From the NCBI GenBank assembly GCA_028228555.1, contig JAOJBP010000002.1, forward strand, positions 1 to 64,000: 64,000 nucleotides of DNA, read 5' to 3'. The notes below the pieces were generated by a model that saw only the letters and a program-made list of their open reading frames with translations, did not search any database and was not told where the DNA came from. Numbering within the stretch: position 1 is the stretch's first letter; each line of letters starts with the position of its first letter. The DNA comes from Candidatus Thioglobus sp. GTDB lineage: Bacteria; Pseudomonadota; Gammaproteobacteria; PS1; Pseudothioglobaceae. A program made the translations under genes and the position numbers. Below, one piece after another: positions 33,963 through 43,622 of the stretch.

Positions 33963-34892
33963 TTAGCTTACTTTAATAATTATTTTTCCCCTTGTTCGTC
34001 CTGTCTGACTCTGCAAATGCGCATCGGCAATTTGCTCTAATGGAAAGTGATGTTCAACAAATGGCAGGAGTTGATCTTTTTCAACTAACTTATTTAATTC
34101 CCGTAATATGCGACTACTAGACTCTATAAAAACAAATACAGCTTTAGCGTTGTATTGTTTTGCTAGCTCTTCGCTTGGTTGATCGACAATAGAAACCAGC
34201 ATCCCACCTGCTTTTATCAGTGCCCAAGAGTTGCTTTGCACTTCTCCACCAATTGTATCGATAACTAAATCAACAGGCTCTATCTGTTCGAGTAATACTC
34301 CTTTAGTATAATCAACGGCTTGGTCGGCACCAAATTGAGTGAGTAACTCTTGATTAGCGGTTGAAGCAGTGGCAATAACAGTTGCACCTTTTGCTTTCGC
34401 TATTTGTATAGCTAAATGTCCAACGCCACCGACGCCTGCATGAATTAATACACGTTGTCCTGCTTGCAGCTGACCCACATCGACTAAACATTGCCAAGCC
34501 GTGATCCCCGCCAAGGGTAAAGCTGCTGCCTGTTCAAAACTTAATTTAGACGATTTAAAGGCAACTTCATCGGCTTTTACTGCAATATAATCGGCATATG
34601 CACCATCACGATTAATATCAGGACGACTAAAAACTTCATCACCAACTTTAAAATCGGTGACTTCAGATCCTACTTCACTCACAACACCAGACACATCGAA
34701 ACCTAATGTTATGGGCATTTGATATGGAATAAAATCTTTTAAATATCCTTCTCTTATTTTCCAATCAACTGGATTAATTGAAGATGATTTAACTTTAATT
34801 AAAATATCGTCTGTATTAATCTTAGGCGTATCAATCTGATTCAGTTGTAGCGTTTCTATACCACCATACTGGTTAATTCTAATTGCTCTCAT
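33963..34892 (-). CDS. NADP-dependent quinone-oxidoreductase-like protein (MDR family)
   Basis: It is 309 residues of the zinc-free medium-chain reductase type. It begins MRAIRINQYGGIETLQL, with SSSINPVDWKIREGY, LGFDVSGVVSEVG, and the nucleotide-binding HAGVGGVGHLAIQIAKAKGATVIATAS. No catalytic zinc ligands are seen. It overlaps the YhdH-like gene upstream by 4 bp and both are divergent from an HxlR regulator, so they are probably induced by quinones or reactive carbonyls. Confidence 0.87.
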   Translation of the reverse strand: MRAIRINQYGGIETLQLNQIDTPKINTDDILIKVKSSSINPVDWKIREGYLKDFIPYQMPITLGFDVSGVVSEVGSEVTDFKVGDEVFSRPDINRDGAYADYIAVKADEVAFKSSKLSFEQAAALPLAGITAWQCLVDVGQLQAGQRVLIHAGVGGVGHLAIQIAKAKGATVIATASTANQELLTQFGADQAVDYTKGVLLEQIEPVDLVIDTIGGEVQSNSWALIKAGGMLVSIVDQPSEELAKQYNAKAVFVFIESSSRILRELNKLVEKDQLLPFVEHHFPLEQIADAHLQSQTGRTRGKIIIKVS

Positions 34893-35863
34893 AATTTGAC
34901 TAAATATCTTCCAACTGCTTTTGCTGCTAATATTTCTTTATAAGCTTGTTGAATTTCATTGAGGGATATTTCATTAACTAATTTTTCTAAGATGTTAATT
35001 TTAAAGTCGCTGGCAATTTTCTCCCAGGCTTGGGTTTTCTTAGCTAATGAAGCCTCAACTGAATCGATTCCAATTAGCCTTACACCTCTTAAAATAAAAG
35101 GAAAGACATTAGTATTAAATACAGGTGAAGCAGTCAATCCACAACAGGTGGCGACGCCGTCATACTTAATTTGCTTTAAAGCTTCAGCCAGTATGTTTCC
35201 ACCAACCGTGTCTATCACGCCTGAAAATCTTTCCCTGCCCATTGGCCTTTTGTTTTCAACATCAAAATCCTGTCTTAATATTATTTCTTTAGCGCCAATG
35301 GTTTTTAAGTAATCTACTTGATCTTCTTTACCAGAAAGGGCTACAACATCAAATCCAAGTTTGGATAAAATTGCAACAGATATACTGCCAACACCGCCAG
35401 TAGCTCCTGTTACCAGTATTTCACCGCTTGTAATTCCATTATTTAATAGTTCATTAACACTTAAGGCTGCCGTCAGCCCAGCTGTTCCATAAATCATCAG
35501 CTCTCTTAAAGAAATATTATCTGGCTTTTTGATTACCCAGGTATCTGGGGCTTTTACATATTCACTGTGACCACCATTCGTATTCATACCAAGATCATAA
35601 CCGGTGATTAAAACTTCATCGCCAATATTGAACAAATCTGATTTAGATTCTGAAACAACACCACTAACATCAATTCCAGTTACATGTGGGAAAACCTTTG
35701 TTACACCTGGATTGCCAGTGGAGCTTAGGGCATCTTTGTAATTTAACGAGGAGTATGAGGTTTTAATTAAGACTTCATGCTCTGCTAAAACTGGCATTTC
35801 AATCTCTTTAATACTCGCTGTAAATTTTTTCTCTTCAATTTTTTCCACTACAAAAGCTTTCAT
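34889..35863 (-). CDS. YhdH/AcuI family acrylyl-CoA reductase-like oxidoreductase
   Basis: It is 324 residues from the ATG at 35863 (family start MKAFVV); an upstream ATG at 35896 would add 11. Blocks are SSLNYKDALSSTGNPGV, FPHVTGIDVSGVV, GYDLGMNTNGGHSEYV, IYGTAGLTAALSV, VTGATGGVGSISVAIL with the NADP-binding loop, and CCGLTASP. The family reduces acrylyl-CoA or quinones. It heads a two-gene operon divergent from HxlR. Confidence 0.88.
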   Translation of the reverse strand: MKAFVVEKIEEKKFTASIKEIEMPVLAEHEVLIKTSYSSLNYKDALSSTGNPGVTKVFPHVTGIDVSGVVSESKSDLFNIGDEVLITGYDLGMNTNGGHSEYVKAPDTWVIKKPDNISLRELMIYGTAGLTAALSVNELLNNGITSGEILVTGATGGVGSISVAILSKLGFDVVALSGKEDQVDYLKTIGAKEIILRQDFDVENKRPMGRERFSGVIDTVGGNILAEALKQIKYDGVATCCGLTASPVFNTNVFPFILRGVRLIGIDSVEASLAKKTQAWEKIASDFKINILEKLVNEISLNEIQQAYKEILAAKAVGRYLVKL

Positions 35864-35925
35864 TACTTTTACTCTTTTATTAAAATATTTGATCATTGTA
35901 ACTTAAACTGTATATCATTGTAAGA

Positions 35926-35953
35926 ACCTACTTTTTTGTAAGGTACTAACCTT
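35926..35953. promoter_or_regulatory. Candidate HxlR operator in the divergent region
   Basis: ACCTAC and GTAAGGT form an imperfect inverted repeat around TTTTTT, overlapped by the perfect dyad AAGGT-ACTA-ACCTT (35940-35953). Both lie between the two divergent starts, as in other HxlR-regulated quinone reductase pairs. Confidence 0.45.
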
Positions 35954-35984
35954 TTAGATACTATTGATACTTAAAGATAAAAAA

Positions 35985-36317
35985 ATGAACAATAAAGCAA
36001 ATACAAAGCTAGAAAAATGTCCAGTTGAAACGTCAATTGATATTTTGGCAGGAAAATGGAAAATTTTAATATTGTGGTATTTATTATCAGAAACAAGAAG
36101 ATTTGGTGAATTGCAAAAATTAATGCCAAGAATTACGCAAAAAATGTTAATTCAAAAGCTGAGAGAGTTGGAGAGAGATGCGATAGTACATAGAGAGGTT
36201 TACCCAGTTGTTCCTCCAAAAGTTGAATATTCTCTTACAATTTATGGGCAAAGTTTAAAGCCATTACTAAAATCACTTTATTTATGGGGCGAGATACATA
36301 AAAACAAAGCATCTTAA
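35985..36317 (+). CDS. HxlR-family transcriptional regulator
   Basis: It is 110 residues from the ATG at 35985; the TTG at 35964 adds seven. The family pattern [47 protein letters not shown] and [12 protein letters not shown] is complete. Cys12, in the CPVE motif, is the redox-sensing Cys in YodB/HypR/QorR-type members. It probably controls the divergent reductase operon. Confidence 0.9.
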   Translation: MNNKANTKLEKCPVETSIDILAGKWKILILWYLLSETRRFGELQKLMPRITQKMLIQKLRELERDAIVHREVYPVVPPKVEYSLTIYGQSLKPLLKSLYLWGEIHKNKAS

Positions 36318-36351
36318 ATATTTATCGACTATTAATCATTCAATTTAATTT

Positions 36352-37395
36352 ATGAAATTATTATCTTTATTTTTCTTGCTGTTTAGTGGCATCTTGTTTG
36401 CCGAATCTGATCTTTATGACCGAGCTAAGGCATACTATTATGGCAACGGTGTTGAGCAAAATTATAACAAAGCTTTTAAGGCTTTTTCACATGCAGATAA
36501 AGCGGGTGATTTAGCAGCAAAAACTGCTTTAGGTCTTATGTATATTGAAGGCAAAGGTACTGATCAAAATGACAAAAAAGGCATTGATTTAATAAAGAAA
36601 TCGGCCATTCAGAATCATGCTAAAGCCCAGTATTATTTAGGCAGTATGTACTATCTAGGAATTGGTGTTAAGCGTGATTTAATAATTGCTCATCAATGGA
36701 TTAAAAAATCAGCCAAACAAGGCTATTCAGATGCACAATACAATTTATCTCAGATGTATGAAAAGGGCAATGGTGTTAAGAAAAATTTACTTTTAGCTAA
36801 TAAATGGCGGCTAGAAGCGGCACAATCTGGCAATAGTGATGAGCAGCATCGTCTTGGCGCGGCTTATGCCCATGATAAGGATTATGAGCAAGCTTATAAG
36901 TGGCTAAAAAAATCAGCTAATCAAGGTCATGCACTTGCTCAATATCAATTGGCAGTGTTCTATCAAAATGGCTACTATATTTTAAAAGATAATGAAGAGG
37001 CGCTAAATTGGTATCAAAAATCTTTTGCCAATGGTAATAAAGCTCCAGCTTACGCTCTTGCAAATTATTACGATTCAGGTAAATACATTAACCTTGATTA
37101 TAGCAAGTCACACAAGCTTTATCAGCAATCAATCGAACAAGGAAATTTACAAGCTTATTTAGATATTGCTAGACACTATGAATTAGGCCAAGGTGTTGAG
37201 GTTGATTTAACTAAAGCTTATAGCTTTGTCATTGCAGCAGCGAGAAAAGGTAATCAGGCTGCTTGGCGAAAAGTGGCCGACTTATACTTGCAAGGTAGAG
37301 GTGTTGATTTATCAGTTGAAAAAGCTAAATATTGGCTTAAAAAACTATCAAATTCTGGAGATTTGCAGGCTACCAAAAAACTAAAAGAGTTATAA
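36352..37395 (+). CDS. Secreted Sel1-repeat protein
   Basis: It is 347 residues with a signal peptide (about 1-18) and eight to nine Sel1-like repeats, with motifs such as AKTALGLMYIEGKGT, AQYYLGSMYYLGIGV, AQYNLSQMYEKGNGV and AWRKVADLYLQGRGV. Sel1 solenoids mediate protein-protein contacts, often in the envelope. The stop is 6 bp beyond the end of the convergent methyltransferase frame. A second, short Sel1 protein is encoded at 32718. Confidence 0.88.
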   Translation: MKLLSLFFLLFSGILFAESDLYDRAKAYYYGNGVEQNYNKAFKAFSHADKAGDLAAKTALGLMYIEGKGTDQNDKKGIDLIKKSAIQNHAKAQYYLGSMYYLGIGVKRDLIIAHQWIKKSAKQGYSDAQYNLSQMYEKGNGVKKNLLLANKWRLEAAQSGNSDEQHRLGAAYAHDKDYEQAYKWLKKSANQGHALAQYQLAVFYQNGYYILKDNEEALNWYQKSFANGNKAPAYALANYYDSGKYINLDYSKSHKLYQQSIEQGNLQAYLDIARHYELGQGVEVDLTKAYSFVIAAARKGNQAAWRKVADLYLQGRGVDLSVEKAKYWLKKLSNSGDLQATKKLKEL

Positions 37396-37806
37396 AAATG
37401 GAATAAATCGGCCAGTTTTTTCTTTATATGTTTGATAGTTGTCAAAACGCCTTGTGAGTAATTTTTCTTCAAGCCTAGATTTTAAAATTAAATTCACCAA
37501 TAAAATCAACATTACACCTTGCGAAATGAAGTGAGAGTTTGTAAGCATTAGCGCTAGGCATAATAACAAAACACTAGTGTACATAGGATGTCTAATAAAT
37601 CGATAAATACCACTTGTTCGAAGTTGATGTAACTTCTTTAAAGTGGGTGCTATGTTCAAATTATCTACCTTCATATTAAATACAGCAGTCATTCCAATTA
37701 CCATAGATGTAATGAGTAAGCTTATTACCGTTATATCAACGAATTCATACCGAAAGTTAAGGATTAAATAAATAATACAGCTAAATTGAATAACAACATA
37801 AATCAT
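37390..37806 (-). CDS. Membrane methyltransferase of the isoprenylcysteine/phospholipid type
   Basis: It is 138 residues with about four hydrophobic segments. GIYRFIRHPMYTSVLLL is the PEMT/ICMT signature, and RLEEKLLTRRFDNYQTYKEKTGRFIPFL the conserved C-terminus. It methylates a membrane-bound small substrate with S-adenosylmethionine; the substrate is unknown. It is short relative to family members of 150-200 residues. Confidence 0.8.
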   Translation of the reverse strand: MIYVVIQFSCIIYLILNFRYEFVDITVISLLITSMVIGMTAVFNMKVDNLNIAPTLKKLHQLRTSGIYRFIRHPMYTSVLLLCLALMLTNSHFISQGVMLILLVNLILKSRLEEKLLTRRFDNYQTYKEKTGRFIPFL

Positions 37807-37870
37807 AAGAAGTTGTGAGAGTTGTGAGAGTTATAATAGGAATATTATCTCAAATATTGTGGAACTAAAT

Positions 37871-39097
37871 ATGCAAATAACATACGATATTGTAATTATT
37901 GGTGCCGGCCCTGCTGGATTAGGCTTTGCGGCCTCTATGCTCGATACAAATGTAAATGTATTGATATTGGAAAGATCTGATTTGGAAGATATTTCATCGC
38001 CAAAAGTTGATGGTAGAGAAGTCGCATTGACACACCTTTCATTAAAAATATTAAAGAAACTGGGTGTTTGGGATTTGGTAGATAAAACAAAAGTTTCTCC
38101 ATTGAGGGAGGCTAAAGTGTTTGATGGCGACTCACCTTCTTTATTAAATTTTAAAAGTGATAAGGCTAACATTGAAGCATTAGGGTATTTGGTGCCTAAT
38201 CACAAAATAAGGCAAGCCTTGTATAACAGGGTTAAAGATGCCAAAAATATCACCATACAAACCAATACAGTGGCTGATGATGTTATTCAGCTTGAAAATA
38301 GTGCGCAAATTGTTTTAGTAGATGGTAAATGTATCGAGACAAAACTAGTGATTGCAGCGGATAGCCGTTTTTCTAGCATTCGTCGCAAAGTAGGTATTCC
38401 TACTTTAATGAAGGATTTCTCTAAAGTCATGATTATCACCAAAATGATGCATGAAAAATCTCATGAAAATATCGCACTAGAATGTTTTGATTATGGAAGA
38501 ACACTGGCCTTATTGCCGATGATTGGCGATGCTTCATCAGTGGTATTAACTGTTAAAACTGATGAGTCTAAAAAGATACTAGAAATGAACGAGGCTGAAT
38601 TTAACGAAATGATTACTTCGTCTTTTAAAGCAAGTCTAGGTGAGATGACTCAATCGGGGGAAAGACACTCTTATCCATTAGTGGCAACGCATGCGCAAAC
38701 TTTTATCGCTCAACGCTTTGCACTGATTGGTGATGCCGCTGTGGGCATGCATCCTGTAACTGCTCATGGATATAATTTAGGCTTAAGAGGTCAGGATATA
38801 TTAGCTACTTTGATTAAAGAAGCTTTAGAACATGGGCAAGATATTGGCTCTAGTTCGTTGTTAAAATTGTATGAAAAAAAACACATTAACTTAACTCGAT
38901 TAATGTTTTTTGGCACTAATGGTATTGTTGCGTTATTTACTAATGATGCGCCTGTGATTAAGCAAGTTAGAAGGGCGGTGTTAAAGTTCGCTGAGAATTT
39001 TCCACCCATTAAATACCTCATCTCTAATCAGTTGACCGAAGCAAAGAGCAGTAAATTTACACCTTTTGAAAAAATTCTTAAAAAACTGCCTTTCTAA
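37871..39097 (+). CDS. ubiM: FAD-dependent ubiquinone-biosynthesis hydroxylase, UbiM-like
   Basis: It is 408 residues from the ATG at 37871; a GTG at 37859 adds four. FAD-binding [16 protein letters not shown] at the start, [45 protein letters not shown] and the second FAD motif [24 protein letters not shown]. The pattern fits UbiM, the class able to hydroxylate several ring positions in ubiquinone synthesis, better than UbiH or UbiF; exact position specificity cannot be read. It overlaps pdxH (TAATG). Confidence 0.78.
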   Translation: MQITYDIVIIGAGPAGLGFAASMLDTNVNVLILERSDLEDISSPKVDGREVALTHLSLKILKKLGVWDLVDKTKVSPLREAKVFDGDSPSLLNFKSDKANIEALGYLVPNHKIRQALYNRVKDAKNITIQTNTVADDVIQLENSAQIVLVDGKCIETKLVIAADSRFSSIRRKVGIPTLMKDFSKVMIITKMMHEKSHENIALECFDYGRTLALLPMIGDASSVVLTVKTDESKKILEMNEAEFNEMITSSFKASLGEMTQSGERHSYPLVATHAQTFIAQRFALIGDAAVGMHPVTAHGYNLGLRGQDILATLIKEALEHGQDIGSSSLLKLYEKKHINLTRLMFFGTNGIVALFTNDAPVIKQVRRAVLKFAENFPPIKYLISNQLTEAKSSKFTPFEKILKKLPF

Positions 39098-39735
39098 TGA
39101 CAATAGATTTAAACGCTCTAAGACGTGAATTTACTAGTAATGGTATATCACGCGAACAAATGAATGCAAGTCCTTTTGTTCAATTTGAACATTGGATGAA
39201 ACAGGCGACCGAAGCAGATTTAACCCTTCCTAATGCAATGAGTATTGCCACAAGTTGTGCAGATGAGGTTAGTATTAGGACGGTTTTGTTAAAATCATTT
39301 GATGAACAAGGGTTTGTGTTTTTTACCAATTACAATTCTAAAAAATCTCAGCAAATTAAACAAAATCCAAATGCAGCTTTATTATTCCCCTGGTTAGATT
39401 TAGAAAGGCAGGTAAAGATCTCAGGTCGTGTAGAAAAAATCTCAACATTAGATTCTATTAAATACTTTTCATCACGCCCGAAAGACTCCCAGTTGGGGGC
39501 TTGGGCATCAAACCAATCTGGTTCATTATCATCAAGACAAGTTTTATTGACTCAATTTGAAGCCATGAAAAGCAAGTTTAAGAAAGGCGATATTCCCTTA
39601 CCTGATTTTTGGGGTGGATATAGAGTTGTTCCTCACAGTATTGAATTTTGGCAAGGTAGAGAAAACCGATTACATGACCGGTTTGTTTATCTTAAGCAAG
39701 GCGAAGATTGGGTGGTTGAGAGACTAGCCCCTTAG
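39097..39735 (+). CDS. pdxH: Pyridoxine/pyridoxamine 5'-phosphate oxidase
   Basis: It is 212 residues. Family blocks are [35 protein letters not shown] split across FMN contacts, [30 protein letters not shown] and the C-terminal [13 protein letters not shown] ... WVVERLAP. It oxidises pyridoxamine or pyridoxine phosphate to PLP with FMN. It ends convergently, overlapping aroE by 12 bp. Confidence 0.96.
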   Translation: MTIDLNALRREFTSNGISREQMNASPFVQFEHWMKQATEADLTLPNAMSIATSCADEVSIRTVLLKSFDEQGFVFFTNYNSKKSQQIKQNPNAALLFPWLDLERQVKISGRVEKISTLDSIKYFSSRPKDSQLGAWASNQSGSLSSRQVLLTQFEAMKSKFKKGDIPLPDFWGGYRVVPHSIEFWQGRENRLHDRFVYLKQGEDWVVERLAP

Positions 39736-40527
39736 GTTTTTAATTACTGGGTGTGTATCGGGTTTTATCTGGGTCCAAAACTCAAAACTACTGGCCGCTT
39801 GCTCTACTAACATTCCCAGTCCATCAGAAATGATTAAGGCATTGTTGTCCTTAGCCCAATCCATAAAAGGAGTTTGCTTGCCATACATTAAGTCATAGCA
39901 AATTGCATTGTCAGCACATCCTGAGTCAATCTCAGGCATATTTCCATCTAATGAAGCACTTGTTGCGTTAATAATCAGATCAATAGGCTCTGATTTAATC
40001 TTATCTAATCCAAAACCACTAACAGGGCCATACTTTGAAAATTCATTTGCCAATTTTTCTGCCTTACTAGCCGTTCTATTGGCAATCATAATCTGACTTG
40101 GTTGCTGCCCAAGTAAAGGCAGAATAATACCTTGAGTGGCGCCACCAGCTCCTAGAATAAGAATTTTTTTACCTTTAAGTGACAAGCCAAGATTTTGGGT
40201 TAAATCATTAACCAGGCCTAAGCCATCAGTATTTTCACCAATTAACTTATTTTCTTGAATCTTGATTGTATTAACGGCACCAGCCATTTTTGCATTTAAG
40301 GTAAGTTCAGTAACCAAGTTAAATGCATCTACTTTAAAAGGCACAGTAATATTAAAACCGTTAGCGCCTTTTTCTATAAATTGTCGGACTGAATAATTAA
40401 AACCATCAAGAGGCGCCAAAATTTTAGCATAGTTAACCTTTAATCCAGTTTGCTGGGCAAACTGGATATGGATAGCAGGAGACAGGCTATGTTTAATAGG
40501 ATTGCCAAACACCGCTAATTCATACAT
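39724..40527 (-). CDS. aroE: Shikimate dehydrogenase
   Basis: It is 267 residues: [15 protein letters not shown] for shikimate binding, [13 protein letters not shown] with the catalytic Lys, [14 protein letters not shown] with the catalytic Asp, [12 protein letters not shown] and [12 protein letters not shown] for NADP binding. It makes shikimate from 3-dehydroshikimate. It lies 5 bp downstream of rne on the same strand. Confidence 0.96.
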   Translation of the reverse strand: MYELAVFGNPIKHSLSPAIHIQFAQQTGLKVNYAKILAPLDGFNYSVRQFIEKGANGFNITVPFKVDAFNLVTELTLNAKMAGAVNTIKIQENKLIGENTDGLGLVNDLTQNLGLSLKGKKILILGAGGATQGIILPLLGQQPSQIMIANRTASKAEKLANEFSKYGPVSGFGLDKIKSEPIDLIINATSASLDGNMPEIDSGCADNAICYDLMYGKQTPFMDWAKDNNALIISDGLGMLVEQAASSFEFWTQIKPDTHPVIKNLRG

Positions 40528-40532
40528 CGATA

Positions 40533-42545
40533 TTATTCCGGTTGTTTTGACTCTACCTGCTTAGTTTGAGGTTGCTGTTCTTTCGAAGAATTTACCTCTG
40601 AAGTTTTAGCAGGAGAACTTGGCTTTTTAATTGGTTGATCAGGTTTATTTACTGGCCCATTATTCGGATTTTTTTTTGGCGCATTACCTTGCTGCTTATT
40701 ACCTTGCTGCTTATTACCTTGCTGCTTATTACCTTGTTGCTTAGGCTTACCTTGCTGCTTATTGCCTTGTTGTTTAGGCTTATTCTGTTGTTGATTTTGA
40801 TTGTTGGATTTGTTTCTATTGCGATTTCTATTGCGATTTCTATTATTTGAATTAGTTTTGCGCTGATTATTGGTTTTTTTCTTTTTCCCAAATAAGGCTG
40901 CCTTGATCTTAGCAAATAGAGATAGTTTAGGCTTAATAGTTTCAGGTACACGAGTTTTTGGTCGATTCATGTTTACTGCTGGAATTTCAGACTCATCTGC
41001 CAATCCATTTTCTGCTAGTACATGCTGTGGTTTTGAGATCCCTTGATAGCTCTTATGTTGCGATTTCTTGTCACCTTTTTGTTTAGTAATGCTAAAGTTA
41101 GGGAATTGCATGTAAGGGTTGGGCAGTAGCGTAATCTTAACACCATGTTTTATTTCTAATCTTGTGACATCTTGGCGTTTTTCATTCAGGATATAAGTAA
41201 TAACTTCAACACTTGATTGAATAGTGATTCTTGATGTTTGAGTACTAGCATTACAGCCATCTTCTAACTGTCTAAGGATCGAAAGAGCTAAGGTTGGAAT
41301 TGTTGGCGTTGTACCACGACCATTACAGGCTGGACAAGATTTTTCAACAGATTCTGTTACAGAGCTCATTAAGCGCTGTCTGGACATTTCAAGCAAGCCA
41401 AATTTAGAAATATTACCAATTTGAATGCGTGCTCGATCTGATTGAGTGGCAACTTCCATTGCTTTTTCAATAGCTTGACGATGCTCTTCAGTAGTCATGT
41501 CGATAAAGTCAATGACGACTAACCCACCAATATCCCTAAGTTGCAACTGAAGGGCGATCTCTTTGGCTGCTTCTAAGTTAGTGTTGTAGGCAGTTTCTTC
41601 AATGTCAGAGCCTTTGGTTGCTCGAGCAGAGTTAATATCAACGGCAGTTAGAGCTTCAGTTGGATCAAAAACAATAGTCGCACCAGAGCGCAAAGCTACC
41701 TCACGATTAAAAACACTTTTAACTTGACTCTCTACACCCATATGGTTAAACAAAGAGTGTTCCGTCACATCAAAGAACTTGATACGATCTAAATACTGAG
41801 GAAGTACAAAGCTTACAAATTCTTTAGCATTTTGAAAGGCTTCTAATTCATCAATAATAACACTGTCAGTGTCTGCACGTAAGTGGTCACGTAGGGTACG
41901 AATGATAATATCACTTTCTTGATAAATTAAGAAAGGTGCTGGGCGTTTTTTTGCCACCGTATTAATAGACATCCAAAGATCAGACAGGTAGTCAACTTCC
42001 CACTGAAGTTCTTCTAAGCTCTTGCCACTGCCTGCAGTACGGATTATTAGGCCAGAATTTTTAGGCATTATAATTTTACCAATAATATCTTTTAGAGATT
42101 GTCTGTCAGATGAAGTGATCTGACGAGATATTCCATGGCTTTTAGGGTTGTTTGGCGTTAGAATCATATAAGCGCCAGCTAAGTTGATATAGGTGCTTAA
42201 TGCAGCGCCTTTATTGCCGCGCTCTTCTTTTTCAACCTGAACAATAATCTCTTGACCTTCTTTTAGAACGTCTGAGATGGTTAGTTTGGCACCTTTTGGT
42301 GTAACACCATTTTGCAGGGATTCTGCAACTTCCTTGAAAGGCAGGAAGCCTTGTTTTTCATTGCCATAATCGACAAATGCAGCTTCTAATGATTGCTCTA
42401 CTCGTGATATTTTTCCACGATAGATATTGCCTTTAGTCTTTTTATTAAGACTGGTCTCAATGTTAAGTCCAGTAAGTTTTTTGTTCTTGACAACACCTAC
42501 TCTGATTTCTTCCTTGTGAGTAGCGTTGATTAAAATGTGATTCAT
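40533..42545 (-). CDS. rne: Ribonuclease E
   Basis: It is 670 residues, shorter than E. coli RNase E (1061). The catalytic half is complete: S1 domain (GNIYRGKISRVEQSLEAAFVDYG), RNase H-like and 5' sensor regions, FDPTEALTAVDINSARAT with the Mg-binding Asp, IGGLVVIDFIDM, and the zinc link SCPACNGRG. After residue ~500 comes a basic tail with Arg/Asn repeats (NRNRNRNRNK) and QQGNK repeats; it replaces the long scaffold region that normally binds other degradosome proteins. It cleaves mRNA and rRNA precursors. Confidence 0.94.
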   Translation of the reverse strand: MNHILINATHKEEIRVGVVKNKKLTGLNIETSLNKKTKGNIYRGKISRVEQSLEAAFVDYGNEKQGFLPFKEVAESLQNGVTPKGAKLTISDVLKEGQEIIVQVEKEERGNKGAALSTYINLAGAYMILTPNNPKSHGISRQITSSDRQSLKDIIGKIIMPKNSGLIIRTAGSGKSLEELQWEVDYLSDLWMSINTVAKKRPAPFLIYQESDIIIRTLRDHLRADTDSVIIDELEAFQNAKEFVSFVLPQYLDRIKFFDVTEHSLFNHMGVESQVKSVFNREVALRSGATIVFDPTEALTAVDINSARATKGSDIEETAYNTNLEAAKEIALQLQLRDIGGLVVIDFIDMTTEEHRQAIEKAMEVATQSDRARIQIGNISKFGLLEMSRQRLMSSVTESVEKSCPACNGRGTTPTIPTLALSILRQLEDGCNASTQTSRITIQSSVEVITYILNEKRQDVTRLEIKHGVKITLLPNPYMQFPNFSITKQKGDKKSQHKSYQGISKPQHVLAENGLADESEIPAVNMNRPKTRVPETIKPKLSLFAKIKAALFGKKKKTNNQRKTNSNNRNRNRNRNRNKSNNQNQQQNKPKQQGNKQQGKPKQQGNKQQGNKQQGNKQQGNAPKKNPNNGPVNKPDQPIKKPSSPAKTSEVNSSKEQQPQTKQVESKQPE
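40682..40790 (-). repeat. 15-bp tandem repeat inside rne
   Basis: The 15-bp unit ATTACCTTGCTGCTT occurs four times in tandem (about 40682-40742) followed by degenerate copies to 40790. It encodes repeated GNKQQ in the RNase E tail. Copy number in such repeats often varies between strains. Confidence 0.85.
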
Positions 42546-42886
42546 GGTTAAGTCCTTTTAATGGTGGACTTAAGTGCGCACATAGGCAATCAATACTAAT
42601 GTATTGATTTGATATTAAAGTGTGATTTGTGTTCATCATAATGATCAAAAAAACCTTTCTTTATAAGGGTTAAACCCTTTTCAGGTCTTTCTACTCTGTC
42701 GCAGAAAGCCGTGAAATATTCTCTTATGTGGCAACAATAAGCCCAAAATATTCTTTAACTTCTGTGGTTTTTTTCTTAGCACGGAAGTATTTTGTAAATT
42801 CTTTTAGCTGATAAAAAATATCAAGCTTCTTTATTATAACACAAATATCGCTCTTAAAGAATTGTAAGATTTTTTATTCAAAAATA
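42546..42886 (-). promoter_or_regulatory. 341-bp gap with a probable long rne leader
   Basis: Read on the minus strand the gap contains AAGGG/CCCTT (loop TTAAA, 42665-42679) and CTTTCT/AGAAAG hairpins around 42690-42715. rne mRNAs of gammaproteobacteria have long structured leaders that RNase E cleaves to regulate itself; this gap has the right length and place. No ORF supported. The leader role is inferred. Confidence 0.4.
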
Positions 42887-43606
42887 TTATTGGTTTAGAT
42901 TTCGTCCACCATCGACAGCAATAATTTGACCGGTGATGTAGTTAGACTGAGTTAAAAATAATACAGTATCAGCGATATCATTTGCAGATCCTTGTTTTTT
43001 TAGAGCGATTTTATTTAGCATAGATTGCTTTTGAGACTGGTTGAGCTCCGCTTCATTTTCTGGCCATATGATAGAGCCAGGTGAAACTCCATTGACTCGA
43101 ATATTAGGCGCTAATTCTTTGGCTAATGTTTTTGTCATCATGGCAATACCCGCTTTAGAAATATTATAAATGGTATGATTTCTGAGTGGTCTTTCTCCAT
43201 GAATATCAATAATATTAACGATAGAGCCATTATTCTGAGCTAGTTTTCTACTAAAAGTGCTTGATAAAAAAAGCGGCCCCATTAAATTGGTATTCATAAC
43301 TTTTTGATAATCAGACATTTTTAAATCATCTATTGGCGTTGGATAAAAAACTGATGCATTATTGATTAAAACATCTAATGACTCAACTGATTGACATAAC
43401 TGTTCAATATCATCAATGTTAGAGAGTTCAGCCTGACTTGTTTTAGCTGATTCTGGTCGAATTGAATTAAGCTCATCGGCTAAATTTTGCGCACCCAGAG
43501 AAGAGGAATTGTAATGAATAATAATATTGAAACTTGCCTTATGTAATGTGCGACAAATTTGTTGACCAATACGGTGTGCACCGCCTGTGATTAATGCTGT
43601 TTTCAT
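42887..43606 (-). CDS. Pteridine reductase (short-chain dehydrogenase)
   Basis: It is 239 residues from the ATG at 43606; a longer frame to 43675 adds a hydrophobic stretch overlapping the divergent gene and is not credible. NADP-binding ALITGGAHRIGQ, LINNASVFYP, catalytic YNISKAG (Tyr, Lys), RVNGVSPGSIIWP and VDGGRNL. The TGGAHRIG and NNASVFYPTP patterns match pteridine reductases of the FolM/PTR1 type. It may supply tetrahydrofolate or tetrahydromonapterin. Confidence 0.85.
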   Translation of the reverse strand: MKTALITGGAHRIGQQICRTLHKASFNIIIHYNSSSLGAQNLADELNSIRPESAKTSQAELSNIDDIEQLCQSVESLDVLINNASVFYPTPIDDLKMSDYQKVMNTNLMGPLFLSSTFSRKLAQNNGSIVNIIDIHGERPLRNHTIYNISKAGIAMMTKTLAKELAPNIRVNGVSPGSIIWPENEAELNQSQKQSMLNKIALKKQGSANDIADTVLFLTQSNYITGQIIAVDGGRNLNQ

Positions 43607-43622
43607 ATAAAATATCGATGTA

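Noticed and set aside
40635-40850. Leu/Ile-rich plus-strand frame opposite rne
   Set aside because: It is the antisense of the QQGNK repeat in RNase E; the hydrophobic look comes from the repeat codons.
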